Origin: Mangrovibacterium sp041596335
Lineage (GTDB): Bacteria; Bacteroidota; Bacteroidia; Bacteroidales; Prolixibacteraceae
NCBI RefSeq assembly: GCF_041596335.1
Contig: NZ_JBFHIT010000016.1
Coordinates: 12,505 to 76,504 of the forward strand
DNA: 64,000 nt
Reading direction: 5' to 3'
Numbering within the stretch: position 1 is the stretch's first letter; every line of letters begins with the position of its first letter. The notes under the pieces were generated by a model. That model was not told where the DNA came from, made no database searches, and worked only from the letters and a program-made list of their open reading frames with translations. A program made the position numbers and the translations under genes. This document shows positions 43,776-52,766 of this stretch, one piece after another.

Positions 43776-45080
43776 CTAATCGACAAGCGGTAGGGTAAAT
43801 GTAATTTTTGTACCAACGCCGAGTTTACTTTCAGCAAGAAATGCACCTCTGTTTTTTTGCAGAAATTCTTTTGCTAAAATCAAACCGATACCTGTTCCTG
43901 CTTCCTCCATTGTGCCTGGGGTTGAAAACGCTACCGAGGAATTTACCCTCAGTAAATTCTCTTCAGACATACCCACCCCGGTATCCGAAACGGTAATGCG
44001 CATATTATCACCATCTTCCTCTGCATATATCTTCACTTCACCACCTTCTTTCGAAAATTTAATGGCATTTGAAACCAAAATGCGCAAAATTGCACCAACC
44101 ATATCGGGGTCGGCAAATACCTCTGAATTACTTTTCGCTTTCAGGAAAAACGACAGCTTTTTTTCTTCAATTTGGGGATTGAATAAGCTAATCACATCGC
44201 GATAGACTTTTTCGAGTTTTATAGCTCTCGGTTCGTAAACGATTGTTCCGGTTGCATTGGTCGACCATTTCACCAAATCGCGCATCAACCTGTAATTTTG
44301 CTCCGAGAAGTTAGCCAGACTGCGAATCAGCTCCCTTTTTTGATCTTCTCTCAGAGTATCATATTCATCGTTCAACAAATTGGCGATTCCGGCAAAACTT
44401 CCAATATGGTCGCTCAGGTTATTTGAAACAATAGAAACAAAATGTTCTTTATTGACCGCCAAATTCTTGTAGCTCTGCTGGCTTTTGATCAGTGAGTCAG
44501 AAAGTCGGCTAATTTTATTGTAAAGAAACCCGAACACATATTCGTTCGAATAGGCCATTACTGAAATCAGGAAAAAAACAATCCCCAAACGGAATCCCTT
44601 TTCCATATTGTAATTCGGATACCAATCCTGGCTTTCGAATAGAATAATACCCAACAGGTTGACACTCACAAAAATCATCAGCATAACCAGCCCCTTCCGT
44701 CGACCAATCAGCAAAATTGTAGGCAGGGGAATTAAAACGGCAAAATACAACCCGGTTCTATCGATTCCACCCGTTTGAACGAAGAATGTGGTTAGCAACA
44801 TGATGGTTGCCACAAAAAACATGGTCACAAATTCCAACATCTGCCTTTCCCGGTATAAATAATAAAGAATACCTCCTATTATGATCGCCAATGAGTTGGC
44901 TATCAAAAACTCATAATCTCCAGCAATCGCATTGTATATAACAAACCCGATTAAAACGAAAAAAAACAAGTAGGAAAAAACATGCAGTAATATGCTTTTC
45001 TTCTTATCCTCAAAATTAGGGTAAGAATTGGAGTCTGCAGCAGAGACTATAAGGTTGATGTACTTTACCAGGTGCTTCAC
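43776..45080 (-). CDS. Membrane histidine-kinase-like protein with degenerate H-box
   Basis: A 434-residue protein with six or seven TM segments in residues 28-190, then a DHp-like helix and a full HATPase domain. The H-box reads HFVSIVSNNLSDHIGS where the family has F-x-S-I-x-S/A-H-D-L-x-N/S-P. So the phosphoacceptor His is Asn220 (codon at 44421-44423) and the next Asp is Asn221. The ATPase motifs look intact: N-box ILVSNAIKF, D-box DTGVGM and G-box GTGIGLILAKEF. It may be a pseudokinase, or the displaced His in SDHIGS may serve. No response regulator is adjacent. It lies 69 bases downstream of map. Confidence 0.88.
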   Translation of the reverse strand: MKHLVKYINLIVSAADSNSYPNFEDKKKSILLHVFSYLFFFVLIGFVIYNAIAGDYEFLIANSLAIIIGGILYYLYRERQMLEFVTMFFVATIMLLTTFFVQTGGIDRTGLYFAVLIPLPTILLIGRRKGLVMLMIFVSVNLLGIILFESQDWYPNYNMEKGFRLGIVFFLISVMAYSNEYVFGFLYNKISRLSDSLIKSQQSYKNLAVNKEHFVSIVSNNLSDHIGSFAGIANLLNDEYDTLREDQKRELIRSLANFSEQNYRLMRDLVKWSTNATGTIVYEPRAIKLEKVYRDVISLFNPQIEEKKLSFFLKAKSNSEVFADPDMVGAILRILVSNAIKFSKEGGEVKIYAEEDGDNMRITVSDTGVGMSEENLLRVNSSVAFSTPGTMEEAGTGIGLILAKEFLQKNRGAFLAESKLGVGTKITFTLPLVD

Positions 45081-45149
45081 ATTATTTGAATTGAGGGACT
45101 AAAATACGTCATTTACAGCAACCTCCAATTCAAAAATTAAAAAGAAAAT

Positions 45150-45923
45150 TTATTTGTACTCACCGGTTACATCAGTCAACACCTCGAAGCCATCAGGTGT
45201 AACCAGAATTGTATGCTCATATTGGGCCGAAAGTTTTCCATCACTGGTACGGGCTGTCCATCCATCGTTTTTGTCGACTTTCGTAGTTGCACGACCTTCG
45301 TTAATCATTGGTTCAATGGTGAATATCATTCCTGGCTGCATCATTGGCCCTGAATTACGACGGGCGATATGATCTACTTGTGGGGCCTCGTGGAAATCTA
45401 TTCCGACACCGTGCCCGCAAAACTCGTAAACCACACTGTAGCGGTTGGCTTTAGCGTAACGGCCAATCACAAAACCGATATTTCCGAACTGATTACCCGG
45501 ACGAACTTGTTGTATTCCTAGATCCAAACAATGCTTTGCCACATCGATAATTTTCTTCGCCGAATTGGTGACTTCACCAACGGTGTACATCTTGCTGGTG
45601 TCGCCAAAGTAACCTCCCAAAATAGTTGTAACATCGATGTTCAAAATATCACCGGGCTTCAAAACTGTTTCCTTGCTCGGAATACCATGACAAACGACTT
45701 CGTTGAGTGAAATGCAGGATGATTTCGGATATCCACTATATCCTAAAGTTGCCGGAATCGCACCATGATCCAGAATGTATTCGTGAATTAATTTATCTAG
45801 ATAATCCGTATCGACTCCATCCTTAATGTAATCGCCAATCATAACCAATGCACTACCAGCAAGTTGACCACTTTGACGAATACCTTCTATTTGCTCTTCA
45901 GTTTTTATTAAAATTTCACTCAT
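45150..45923 (-). CDS. map: Methionine aminopeptidase, type I
   Basis: A 257-residue cytosolic metallopeptidase that removes the initiator Met. The five metal ligands can be placed: Asp in NIDVTTILGGYFGD (two Asp), His in CGHGVGIDFHEAP, Glu in TIEPMI, and Glu in AQYEHTILV. The start IEGIRQSGQLAG matches type I enzymes without an N-terminal zinc finger. It is divergent from the thioesterase gene. Confidence 0.97.
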   Translation of the reverse strand: MSEILIKTEEQIEGIRQSGQLAGSALVMIGDYIKDGVDTDYLDKLIHEYILDHGAIPATLGYSGYPKSSCISLNEVVCHGIPSKETVLKPGDILNIDVTTILGGYFGDTSKMYTVGEVTNSAKKIIDVAKHCLDLGIQQVRPGNQFGNIGFVIGRYAKANRYSVVYEFCGHGVGIDFHEAPQVDHIARRNSGPMMQPGMIFTIEPMINEGRATTKVDKNDGWTARTSDGKLSAQYEHTILVTPDGFEVLTDVTGEYK

Positions 45924-45993
45924 TGAAAAAATATTTGCGCAAAAATGGGTATTGCTTCTTTATTTTCAAAGCTGAACAATAAATTTGTCCAAA

Positions 45994-46023
45994 AGTTTAC
46001 GCTCAACCAACTATTTATTTTTG
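45994..46023 (+). promoter_or_regulatory. Candidate promoter of the acyl-ACP thioesterase gene
   Basis: TTTG (45994-45997), 18 bases, then TATTTTTG (46016-46023), followed by the usual CAC-type start region. The leader to ATG 46099 would be about 70 nt. Confidence 0.55.
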
Positions 46024-46098
46024 CACAAAGCCTGTTGAAAAGCGACATTCGTTGTCGGTGCTTTTCCGTGGATTTTGTTGATATCAAAAACACGCCAG

Positions 46099-46857
46099 AT
46101 GAACAATTATATTGAAACCATCCCTATTCACTCGTACCAAACCAATCAGTTTGCCGAGGCAACTGTTCCTTCAATTTTCAACTTTATGCTCGAAGCAGCC
46201 TGGGCACATGCACAAAAAATGGATTGGGGCTATGATTTATTGCAACGGCAAAAAATGTTCTGGGTACTCTCGCGGCTGTACGTCGAGATTGAAAAGTTCC
46301 CGAAATGGCAGGAGAAGATCAACCTAAACACTTGGTCGGCCGGCACGGATGGCATGTATGCCTACCGGGAATTTATTTTGAAAAATGAAAATGGCGAGGT
46401 GATCCTAACCGGAAATACAGCATGGTTGATTTTAGATACTGAAAGCAAAAAAATCGTCCTTTTGAAAGACCAAAAAGAAAGCTTTCCCCGATTCAATGGC
46501 CACGATGTTTGCCGGGAACCCAAACGTCTGCGTTTAAAAAAAACGAACACCGATTTAGTTTACAAACCGGTTTTATTCAGCGAAATCGATGTAAATCACC
46601 ATTTCAACAGCATTAAAGCGCTGGAGCGAGTGCTGGATGACTATGGGGTTGATTTTCAAAACCAACACGAAGCAGCGACTGTTGAAATCAATTACCTGAA
46701 AGAAGGATTGCCCGGCGATCATTTGGCCGTATCCCGCAATTCGTTAAGCGCGACCAAATACCAATCGGCTTTGATTCGCGAAAGCGATCAGGCTGAGTTG
46801 AGCACATTTGAAATTGAATGGCGCAAAAAGAAAACTAACGACTTAACCAATCCTTAA
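46099..46857 (+). CDS. Acyl-ACP thioesterase (FatA-like)
   Basis: A 252-residue double-hotdog thioesterase that releases fatty acids from acyl-ACP. Family features are the N-terminal hotdog with MLEAAWAHAQKMDWGYDLL, then KMFWVLSRLYVEI and NTWSAGTDGMYAYREF. The second hotdog has SEIDVNHHFNSIKALERVLDDY (Asn-His-like catalytic region) and VEINYLKEGLPGD. ATG 46099 is chosen over an upstream in-frame start at 46075. Its 3' end overlaps the convergent miaA by 23 bases. Confidence 0.9.
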   Translation: MNNYIETIPIHSYQTNQFAEATVPSIFNFMLEAAWAHAQKMDWGYDLLQRQKMFWVLSRLYVEIEKFPKWQEKINLNTWSAGTDGMYAYREFILKNENGEVILTGNTAWLILDTESKKIVLLKDQKESFPRFNGHDVCREPKRLRLKKTNTDLVYKPVLFSEIDVNHHFNSIKALERVLDDYGVDFQNQHEAATVEINYLKEGLPGDHLAVSRNSLSATKYQSALIRESDQAELSTFEIEWRKKKTNDLTNP

Positions 46858-47761
46858 TACGCTCCAGCTTTTCCGGTAATGGCATATAGCCGTCCAGCCA
46901 GTGAATTTGCGTTCCCTGGCGCTCCATTCGCCTGAACCAAGTCATTTGCCGTTTGGCAAACTGATGGATCGCAGTTTCCAATCCGCGAAACATTTCATCG
47001 AAGGTTAACTCACCGGTCAAATGCAAGGTGAGATATTTGTACTCCAGACCATAGTAGGTCAACTGCTCCGGAGTCAATCCGCTATCCAACAAGGTCTGCA
47101 CCTCGCTAAGCATTCCCTCGTCAAGGCGCTGCGTCAGGCGCTCTGTAATACGCCTACGGCGACTCAAACGGTCGTACTTAACCCCAACCACCAAGCTGTT
47201 CAGCTCCGGCATTTTCCGATCGACCTCCGGATTGTCAACCAAGTAAGCTTCAATCTCGATTGCCCGAATAGCCCGCTTTTTAGTTTCAATATCCGAATTG
47301 TTGTGCAGAACCGTTTTGTACGATTTCAGAATTTCAGTTAACTCCACCAAATTTTTAGACTCCAGCTCAGTCCGCAAATCCTCGTTTAGCGGAACTTGTA
47401 TCAACCTATAATTTTTCAGCACGGCTTCCAGATACAATCCGCTGCCACCACACAATACCGGAAACTTCCCCCGCGAACAAACATCTGCATGAACGTTCAA
47501 AAAATCGTTTTGATATTCAAACACATTATACTCGTAGCCGGCATCCACAATATCAATCAAGTGATATGGGATTTGAATTCCGTCGACAGTGTAATCGGCA
47601 TAATCCTTTCCGGTTCCCAAATCCATTCCCCGGTATACCTGTCGCGAATCCGCTGAAATCACCTCCCCGTCAAGCATTTGCGCAGCATGCGCACCAACAG
47701 TTGTTTTACCGGACGCAGTGGGTCCCAAAATCGTCAGCATTTGATATTTTAAGTCAGACAT
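46835..47761 (-). CDS. miaA: tRNA dimethylallyltransferase MiaA
   Basis: A 308-residue enzyme that transfers dimethylallyl from DMAPP to A37 of tRNAs reading UNN codons. The P-loop GPTASGKTT is at the N-terminus, with the substrate Asp in ISADSRQVYRGMDLGTGK and YHLIDI. The C-terminal half has YYGLEYKYL and QFAKRQMTWFRR (tRNA contacts). ATG 47761 is chosen over an upstream in-frame start at 47809. It is convergent with the thioesterase gene (23-base overlap) and divergent from yip1. Confidence 0.97.
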   Translation of the reverse strand: MSDLKYQMLTILGPTASGKTTVGAHAAQMLDGEVISADSRQVYRGMDLGTGKDYADYTVDGIQIPYHLIDIVDAGYEYNVFEYQNDFLNVHADVCSRGKFPVLCGGSGLYLEAVLKNYRLIQVPLNEDLRTELESKNLVELTEILKSYKTVLHNNSDIETKKRAIRAIEIEAYLVDNPEVDRKMPELNSLVVGVKYDRLSRRRRITERLTQRLDEGMLSEVQTLLDSGLTPEQLTYYGLEYKYLTLHLTGELTFDEMFRGLETAIHQFAKRQMTWFRRMERQGTQIHWLDGYMPLPEKLERIKDWLSR

Positions 47762-47773
47762 ATGGATTGATCG

Positions 47774-47801
47774 TTGAGATTTACAAAATAATGTATTTTT
47801 G
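47774..47801 (+). promoter_or_regulatory. Promoter of yip1-smpB
   Basis: TTG (47774-47776), exactly 17 bases, then TATTTTTG (47794-47801), 19 bases before the ATG of the Yip1-like gene. It lies just upstream of the divergent miaA start. Confidence 0.6.
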
Positions 47802-47820
47802 TAGCGCAAATTAACGAAAT

Positions 47821-48405
47821 ATGGATTTTAAAGCACAAATCAATTGGCTATTTCAGGAATCAAGCGCAATGATAATCGCCCCGAAAAACTTTTGGAAAAA
47901 GAAATTAGTTGGAGGATTTCCGGATTCGGTTGTCGTCACATTCTTCTTACCGATGGTGGTTTTGGTTGGCCTTAGCGAGTTTTTGGGTGAAGTTTTCTGG
48001 AACAGAGAGTTTCTGTGGTCGTATGCCGTCTCAAAAGCATTGCGCGAGTCCTTGAGCTACCTGCTTCAATACGCTGTTACAGTTTTAATTTTAGGCCGAT
48101 TACTTTCTAATTTCAAAGGAACGGAGCATAAAACAACCCTAAACAACGTGGTCGCTTATTCCTTGCTTCCATTCCTTCTTGCATCAATGATTACCGGCTT
48201 ATTTCCCGCACTGTATGTGCTCGGAATTATTGGTCTTTACGGCTTTTACCTTTTCATTGAAGGAGCCCAAATTTGTCTCGAAATTCCGGAAAACAATCAA
48301 TCACGTTTTATTATTCTTTCAATTCTGCTGATTGTCCTTATCTTCGGAACGATCAATGTTATCAGTTGGAAACTATTTCAGGTACTCTTCCCCTATGGCG
48401 CATAA
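47821..48405 (+). CDS. Yip1-family membrane protein
   Basis: A 194-residue integral membrane protein with about five TM segments, matching the Yip1/DUF1282-like fold (an N-terminal soluble stretch, then SDSVVVTFFLPMVVLVGLSEF and later a VVAYSLLPFLLASMITGLFPALYVLG-type pair of helices). Its function in bacteria is unknown. It overlaps smpB by 11 bases (ATGGCGCATAA), so the two are translationally coupled. Confidence 0.85.
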   Translation: MDFKAQINWLFQESSAMIIAPKNFWKKKLVGGFPDSVVVTFFLPMVVLVGLSEFLGEVFWNREFLWSYAVSKALRESLSYLLQYAVTVLILGRLLSNFKGTEHKTTLNNVVAYSLLPFLLASMITGLFPALYVLGIIGLYGFYLFIEGAQICLEIPENNQSRFIILSILLIVLIFGTINVISWKLFQVLFPYGA

Positions 48406-48853
48406 AACTGCAAATATCAACATCAAAAATAAACGAGCTTATTTCGAATACGAAATTCTGGAGAAATTTGTAGCAGGAATCCAGCTGGTTGGCACCGAGA
48501 TTAAATCAATTCGGAACAGCAAAGCAAGCATCGTTGAAGCGTATTGCCGATTTACGAAAAGTGAGCTATATGTCGTTAACATGAATATTTCGGAGTACGA
48601 CTTTGGAAATATCAACAACCACGAAGCCCGTCGCGACCGAAAATTATTGCTCACGAAAAAGGAACTTGAAAAGCTTCAAAAAAAGATGAAAGAAAGCAGC
48701 CTGACCATTGTTCCGTTGAAGTTATTTTTGAACGACCGAGGGCTGGCCAAACTGGAAATAGGCTTGGCCAAGGGGAAAAAACTACACGACAAACGGGAGA
48801 CTTTGAAACAAAAAGATGCCAACCGCGATATGGATCGCGCCATGAAGTTTTAA
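48395..48853 (+). CDS. smpB: SsrA-binding protein SmpB
   Basis: A 152-residue tmRNA partner for trans-translation and rescue of stalled ribosomes. Signatures: NIKNKRAYFEYEILEKF, AGIQLVGTEIKSIR, NINNHEARRDRKLLL and the basic C-terminal tail KGKKLHDKRETLKQKD. The ATG at 48395 lies inside the end of the Yip1-like gene. A longer frame to 48332 would read through that gene and is rejected. Confidence 0.98.
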   Translation: MAHKTANINIKNKRAYFEYEILEKFVAGIQLVGTEIKSIRNSKASIVEAYCRFTKSELYVVNMNISEYDFGNINNHEARRDRKLLLTKKELEKLQKKMKESSLTIVPLKLFLNDRGLAKLEIGLAKGKKLHDKRETLKQKDANRDMDRAMKF

Positions 48854-48969
48854 GCATTCTGCTACCTTTTCCGGTCAATTCGCTCTACCTGTTCAAACGA
48901 ACTAAACTATTGACACATACCGCTTTTATGTCGTAACTTGCTTTTTCATTTCAGTAAAACTCAAAAACA

Positions 48970-49938
48970 ATGAAAAAAGCGATTCGACTTAGCCTGGCAT
49001 TAGCATTCCTGCTTGCCCTGACTCCAACTGCTCAGGGACAGTCTATTTTAAATAAGCTGGGGAAAAAACTTGAAAAGAAGGTCAATGAAAAAGTGGAGCA
49101 AAAAGTGGACGACAAAGTGGACGAGCAACTCGACGAAAGCCTAGATGAACTGTTTGAAGGTGACTCGGCAGCTAATCGTGGCGAATCATCGGAATCACGG
49201 GAGCAAGAGCGACTCAGCAAAATCATGAAGGGAATTGGCATGACAGGAGAGCCGGTTCCTATTGAGAACAGCTACAAGTTCAAATCGAAGTTTCAAATGC
49301 ATTTTGAATCCTACGATGCAGCTGGCAAAAAGGAAAGCGAAGGTGAATTTATTAGTTGGGCCAACCCGGCAGGGAAAAATTTCGCGTACGAATTCATTTC
49401 TGGAGATGTCGGAAACGAGGGCAATGGCCTGATTATTATGGATGTCAAAAACAAGGCAATGATCATCCTGGCAAATCAGGAGAAGGAAAAAACCGGTATC
49501 GTGTACGGATTCGACCCTAATACATTCGCCGAAATGAATGATTCTGTTTTTGTTGAAGATTACGATGACCCTGAAAGTATTTACCTCAATGCCTATCTGA
49601 AAAAGACCGGAAAATCAAAATCAATTCTCGGATACAACTGCGACGAATATCACTACGATAATCCGGAAGAGGATACCAAAGCCAATTTTTGGATCAGTAA
49701 AGATGTTGATATTTCCACCAAAGACATGATGAGTTCCATCTTTAAATCGGCCAGCTATTCCAACGGAATGCCCGCGGGCTTTATCATGGAATCAGAATCG
49801 TGGGATACAAAAACAAAGGAACGCAACTTGATGAAAGTAACCGACATCGACAATGATGCCAACCGAAATTTCGAACTTTCAGCCTATCAACTCACCAATC
49901 TCGGAACGATGAAAATACCGACAGGCGACACAGAGTAA
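48970..49938 (+). CDS. DUF4412 secreted protein
   Basis: A 322-residue exported protein. The signal peptide is MKKAIRLSLALAFLLALTPTAQG. A very charged repeat-like region follows (KLEKKVNEKVEQKVDDKVDEQLDESLDELF), probably a coiled coil. The C-terminal DUF4412 domain has FKSKFQMHFESYD, GLIIMDVKNKAMIIL and the CDEYHYDNPEEDTKANFWIS block. The function of DUF4412 is unknown. It is monocistronic with a hairpin terminator. Confidence 0.88.
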   Translation: MKKAIRLSLALAFLLALTPTAQGQSILNKLGKKLEKKVNEKVEQKVDDKVDEQLDESLDELFEGDSAANRGESSESREQERLSKIMKGIGMTGEPVPIENSYKFKSKFQMHFESYDAAGKKESEGEFISWANPAGKNFAYEFISGDVGNEGNGLIIMDVKNKAMIILANQEKEKTGIVYGFDPNTFAEMNDSVFVEDYDDPESIYLNAYLKKTGKSKSILGYNCDEYHYDNPEEDTKANFWISKDVDISTKDMMSSIFKSASYSNGMPAGFIMESESWDTKTKERNLMKVTDIDNDANRNFELSAYQLTNLGTMKIPTGDTE

Positions 49939-49962
49939 CGCTTTGAGTTGCCCGATCTTCCT

Positions 49963-50002
49963 CCCCGTTTTTGATTGAAGTCAAAAACGGGGATTTATTT
50001 TT
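49963..50002 (+). terminator. Terminator after the DUF4412 gene
   Basis: A 12-bp stem, CCCCGTTTTTGA (49963-49974) with TCAAAAACGGGG (49981-49992), is followed by a T-rich tail on the plus strand. It also lies just past the stop of the convergent exonuclease gene but has no T-run on the minus strand. Confidence 0.85.
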
Positions 50003-50727
50003 CAGGGCACAATTTCCATATTTCCCATCTGAATAATGTCTTCGCCCTTATACCGCAAAAGCAGATTTGCTACGGCAAGTGTATCCTTCTCGCAATAGCG
50101 TATAATTCGATCGATATCGTTCTCCTGGTAATAGACCGAAGCCACCTGACTTCCGTCGATATCATCTTTCGGGGTGGGAATATCGAAAGCTGCACACAGC
50201 AAACTCAACGAGGTATAGTTTTTATAATCTCCAAATTTCCAAAGCTGAAGAGTATCGATCAGTTTATCTTTCACATCCCACGGCTTCATTCCTGCAATAT
50301 TGAGCAACCGGGGCAACCGAACTCCCTGAATCAGTGAACGTCGGGCAATATAAGGATAATCAAACTCCTGCCCGTTATGTGCACAAATACACTTCGAACT
50401 GTTCGAAGTAAACTTGTCGAGCATATTATTGAAACCAGACAACAGCTTCTTTTCATCGTCATCATAAAACGATTTCACCCGATAGAATCGCTCACCACCT
50501 TTCTGAATGACAAAGCCTGCCGATATGCAAACAATACGGCCAAATTCGGCATAGATGCCAGCTCGCTGATACACATCACCGGGTGTTTGTTCATCGGTTC
50601 TGAAATAGGTCGACTTGGCTTCCCATAGCTTTTTAAACTTCTCAGGCACATCGCTAAAATCGGGATACTGCGGAACTGTTTCGATATCCAAAAACAGCAC
50701 ATCTTCAATATTTAGGTTGTAAAGCAT
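50002..50727 (-). CDS. PolB-type DEDDy 3'-5' exonuclease
   Basis: A 241-residue exonuclease of the ribonuclease-H fold, related to the proofreading domain of family B polymerases. Motif I is FLDIETVP (Asp, Glu). Motif II is AHNGQEFDYPYIARR (Asp). Motif III is YCEKD, the Y-x3-D form of the DEDDy class. No polymerase domain is attached. It starts 2 bases after the udk stop and shares its operon. The substrate could be DNA or RNA. Confidence 0.88.
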   Translation of the reverse strand: MLYNLNIEDVLFLDIETVPQYPDFSDVPEKFKKLWEAKSTYFRTDEQTPGDVYQRAGIYAEFGRIVCISAGFVIQKGGERFYRVKSFYDDDEKKLLSGFNNMLDKFTSNSSKCICAHNGQEFDYPYIARRSLIQGVRLPRLLNIAGMKPWDVKDKLIDTLQLWKFGDYKNYTSLSLLCAAFDIPTPKDDIDGSQVASVYYQENDIDRIIRYCEKDTLAVANLLLRYKGEDIIQMGNMEIVP

Positions 50728-50729
50728 TG

Positions 50730-51335
50730 TCAGAGTATTTGTTTGATAAAGTTTGTCAATATCCGTATAGCGACTTCATTATTTCCACCTTCAGGAATTA
50801 TGATGTCAGCGAATCGTTTAGTCGGTTCAATAAACTGAAGGTGGCTCGGACGAACCGTGTCTTCATATCGCTGTAGGGTTTCGTGCAAATTGCGCCCCCG
50901 TTCAACCGTGTCGCGTTTTATGACCCGCGAAAGTCGCAGATCCGAATCGCAATCAACAAAGACTTTAATATCCATCAATTTCCGAAGACTCGAATTACAT
51001 AGCACCAAAATACCTTCAACAATTACAACAGGCCGGGGCTCAACGGTTCTGGTTTTGCCCGACCGGGTGCAGGTCAGGTACGAATAGTCAGGCTCCTCAA
51101 TTGATTGTCCCTTTTTCAACAATTCCAAATGCCGATTCAGCAAGCTGAACTCGATCGAATCGGGGTGGTCAAAATTGAGCAACCGACGATCCTCCATCGT
51201 TAAATGCCCACTGTCGCGATAATAGGAATCTTGCGACAAGATTGCCACCTCGTCAGACGAGAACTGCCGGGCAATATTGTTTACTACGGTTGTTTTTCCC
51301 GATCCGGTTCCACCTGCAATGCCTATAATAATCAT
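50730..51335 (-). CDS. udk: Uridine kinase
   Basis: A 201-residue P-loop kinase that phosphorylates uridine and cytidine for salvage. The P-loop GIAGGTGSGKTTV is at the N-terminus, with the SQDSYYRD substrate region, NFDHPDSIEF and the lid RVIKRDTVERGR. ATG 51335 is chosen over an upstream start at 51356. It is directly upstream of the exonuclease gene with a 2-base gap. Confidence 0.97.
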   Translation of the reverse strand: MIIIGIAGGTGSGKTTVVNNIARQFSSDEVAILSQDSYYRDSGHLTMEDRRLLNFDHPDSIEFSLLNRHLELLKKGQSIEEPDYSYLTCTRSGKTRTVEPRPVVIVEGILVLCNSSLRKLMDIKVFVDCDSDLRLSRVIKRDTVERGRNLHETLQRYEDTVRPSHLQFIEPTKRFADIIIPEGGNNEVAIRILTNFIKQIL

Positions 51336-51464
51336 TTCGTGTATTTTTACGATCAAAGATAATTCATGTATTCTAAAAAGGGTAATTGATTCGGCAGCTT
51401 TATGGCTGCTTGAATTGAAAGTATTAAATTCGCACTAAATTTCCCATAAAAAACGAACGCCATC

Positions 51465-51764
51465 ATGATCAATCACGTTGTGCTTTTTAAACTAAAAGCC
51501 TATCCTGCTGCCGAGAAGCAAGAAAAATTAAACCACCTAAAAAGAGCATTGCTCGACCTTAAAGGTAAAATCGGACAGTTAAAATACATCGAGGTTGGAA
51601 CGAATTTCGAATTGGATTCAAAATCATACGATCTTTGCCTGTTGTCGCATTTCGAAAATGAAGCAGACTTAGATATCTACCGGGTTCATCCCGAACATTT
51701 GAAAGTACTGGAATTGGTGAAGGAATACACCGATCTTCGGGCCGCAGTTGACTATAAATTTTAA
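51465..51764 (+). CDS. Dabb (stress-responsive A/B barrel) protein
   Basis: A 99-residue ferredoxin-like alpha/beta-barrel protein (MINHVVLFKLK at the N-terminus, then a Lys-rich helix and SHFENEADLDIYRVHPEH). Dabb proteins dimerise; the function of this small type is unknown. It ends 19 bases before manA, and the three genes Dabb-manA-engB are probably one transcript. Confidence 0.9.
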   Translation: MINHVVLFKLKAYPAAEKQEKLNHLKRALLDLKGKIGQLKYIEVGTNFELDSKSYDLCLLSHFENEADLDIYRVHPEHLKVLELVKEYTDLRAAVDYKF

Positions 51765-51783
51765 AAATAAAACAAACACAATC

Positions 51784-52764
51784 ATGCAAAACCTTTATCC
51801 GCTTAAATTTAAGCCACAATACTACGAAAAGATCTGGGGTGGCGACAAGCTGCGCACGGCTTTGGGAAAAGATTTCGGAGATCTTCCGAATTGCGGCGAA
51901 AGCTGGGAACTGTCCGGAGTTACCGGAAACATTTCAGAAATAAGCAATGGTTTTCTGGCAGGCAACAATCTGGAAGAACTAATTGAAATATACATGGGCG
52001 ACCTGGTTGGCGACAAGGTTTATGAGAAATTCAGTGTTGAATTTCCGCTGCTGATCAAATTTATTGATGCCAACGACGACCTGTCTGTTCAGGTACACCC
52101 AAACGATGAAATGTCGAAAAAACGTCATCAGGCTTTTGGTAAAACAGAAATGTGGTATGTACTTCAAGCCGACAAGGGAGCAAAACTGAATTGCGGGTTC
52201 AATCAACCTATTGATAAAGCAACCTATGTAAAAAAGCTAGAGAATAAAGAAATCATGGACGTTTTGAACTTCGTGGAAGTTGATGCCGGAGATGTATTTT
52301 TTATGCCGGCCGGCCGGGTTCATGCAATCGGCAAAGGAATTGTGGTGGCCGAAATTCAGCAAACCTCAGATGTTACCTACCGGATTTACGATTACGACCG
52401 AAAAGATGCGAACGGAAATGAACGTGATTTGCATACCGAATTAGCACTGGATGCCATCGACTTCACTTACCACGACAGTTATAAAACCGACTATGCAATT
52501 GAGAAGAATAAAAGTAGCGAAGTAGTAAAATGCAACTATTTCAATACGAGCATTCTGGAATTCGACACAACCATTTCAAAAGATATCTATTCGCTTGATT
52601 CCTTCGTAATCTACATTTGTGTAGAAGGCGAATACGAAATTACCACCGACAATTTCAAAGAAACAGTAGCTAAAGGTGAAACAATCCTTGTTCCGGCATC
52701 GATACATGAATATCAACTTAAGCCGCTCAGCCCGAATGTTAAAGTATTAGAAGTTCATTTATAA
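51784..52764 (+). CDS. manA: Mannose-6-phosphate isomerase, type I
   Basis: A 326-residue cupin-fold zinc enzyme interconverting mannose-6-P and fructose-6-P. Zinc ligands and active-site stretches: QVHPND (Gln, His), GKTEMWYVL (Glu) and AGRVHAIGKG (His). ATG 51784 is chosen over an upstream start at 51748. The start KIWGG is typical. engB follows after 2 bases. Confidence 0.95.
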   Translation: MQNLYPLKFKPQYYEKIWGGDKLRTALGKDFGDLPNCGESWELSGVTGNISEISNGFLAGNNLEELIEIYMGDLVGDKVYEKFSVEFPLLIKFIDANDDLSVQVHPNDEMSKKRHQAFGKTEMWYVLQADKGAKLNCGFNQPIDKATYVKKLENKEIMDVLNFVEVDAGDVFFMPAGRVHAIGKGIVVAEIQQTSDVTYRIYDYDRKDANGNERDLHTELALDAIDFTYHDSYKTDYAIEKNKSSEVVKCNYFNTSILEFDTTISKDIYSLDSFVIYICVEGEYEITTDNFKETVAKGETILVPASIHEYQLKPLSPNVKVLEVHL

Positions 52765-52766
52765 TT

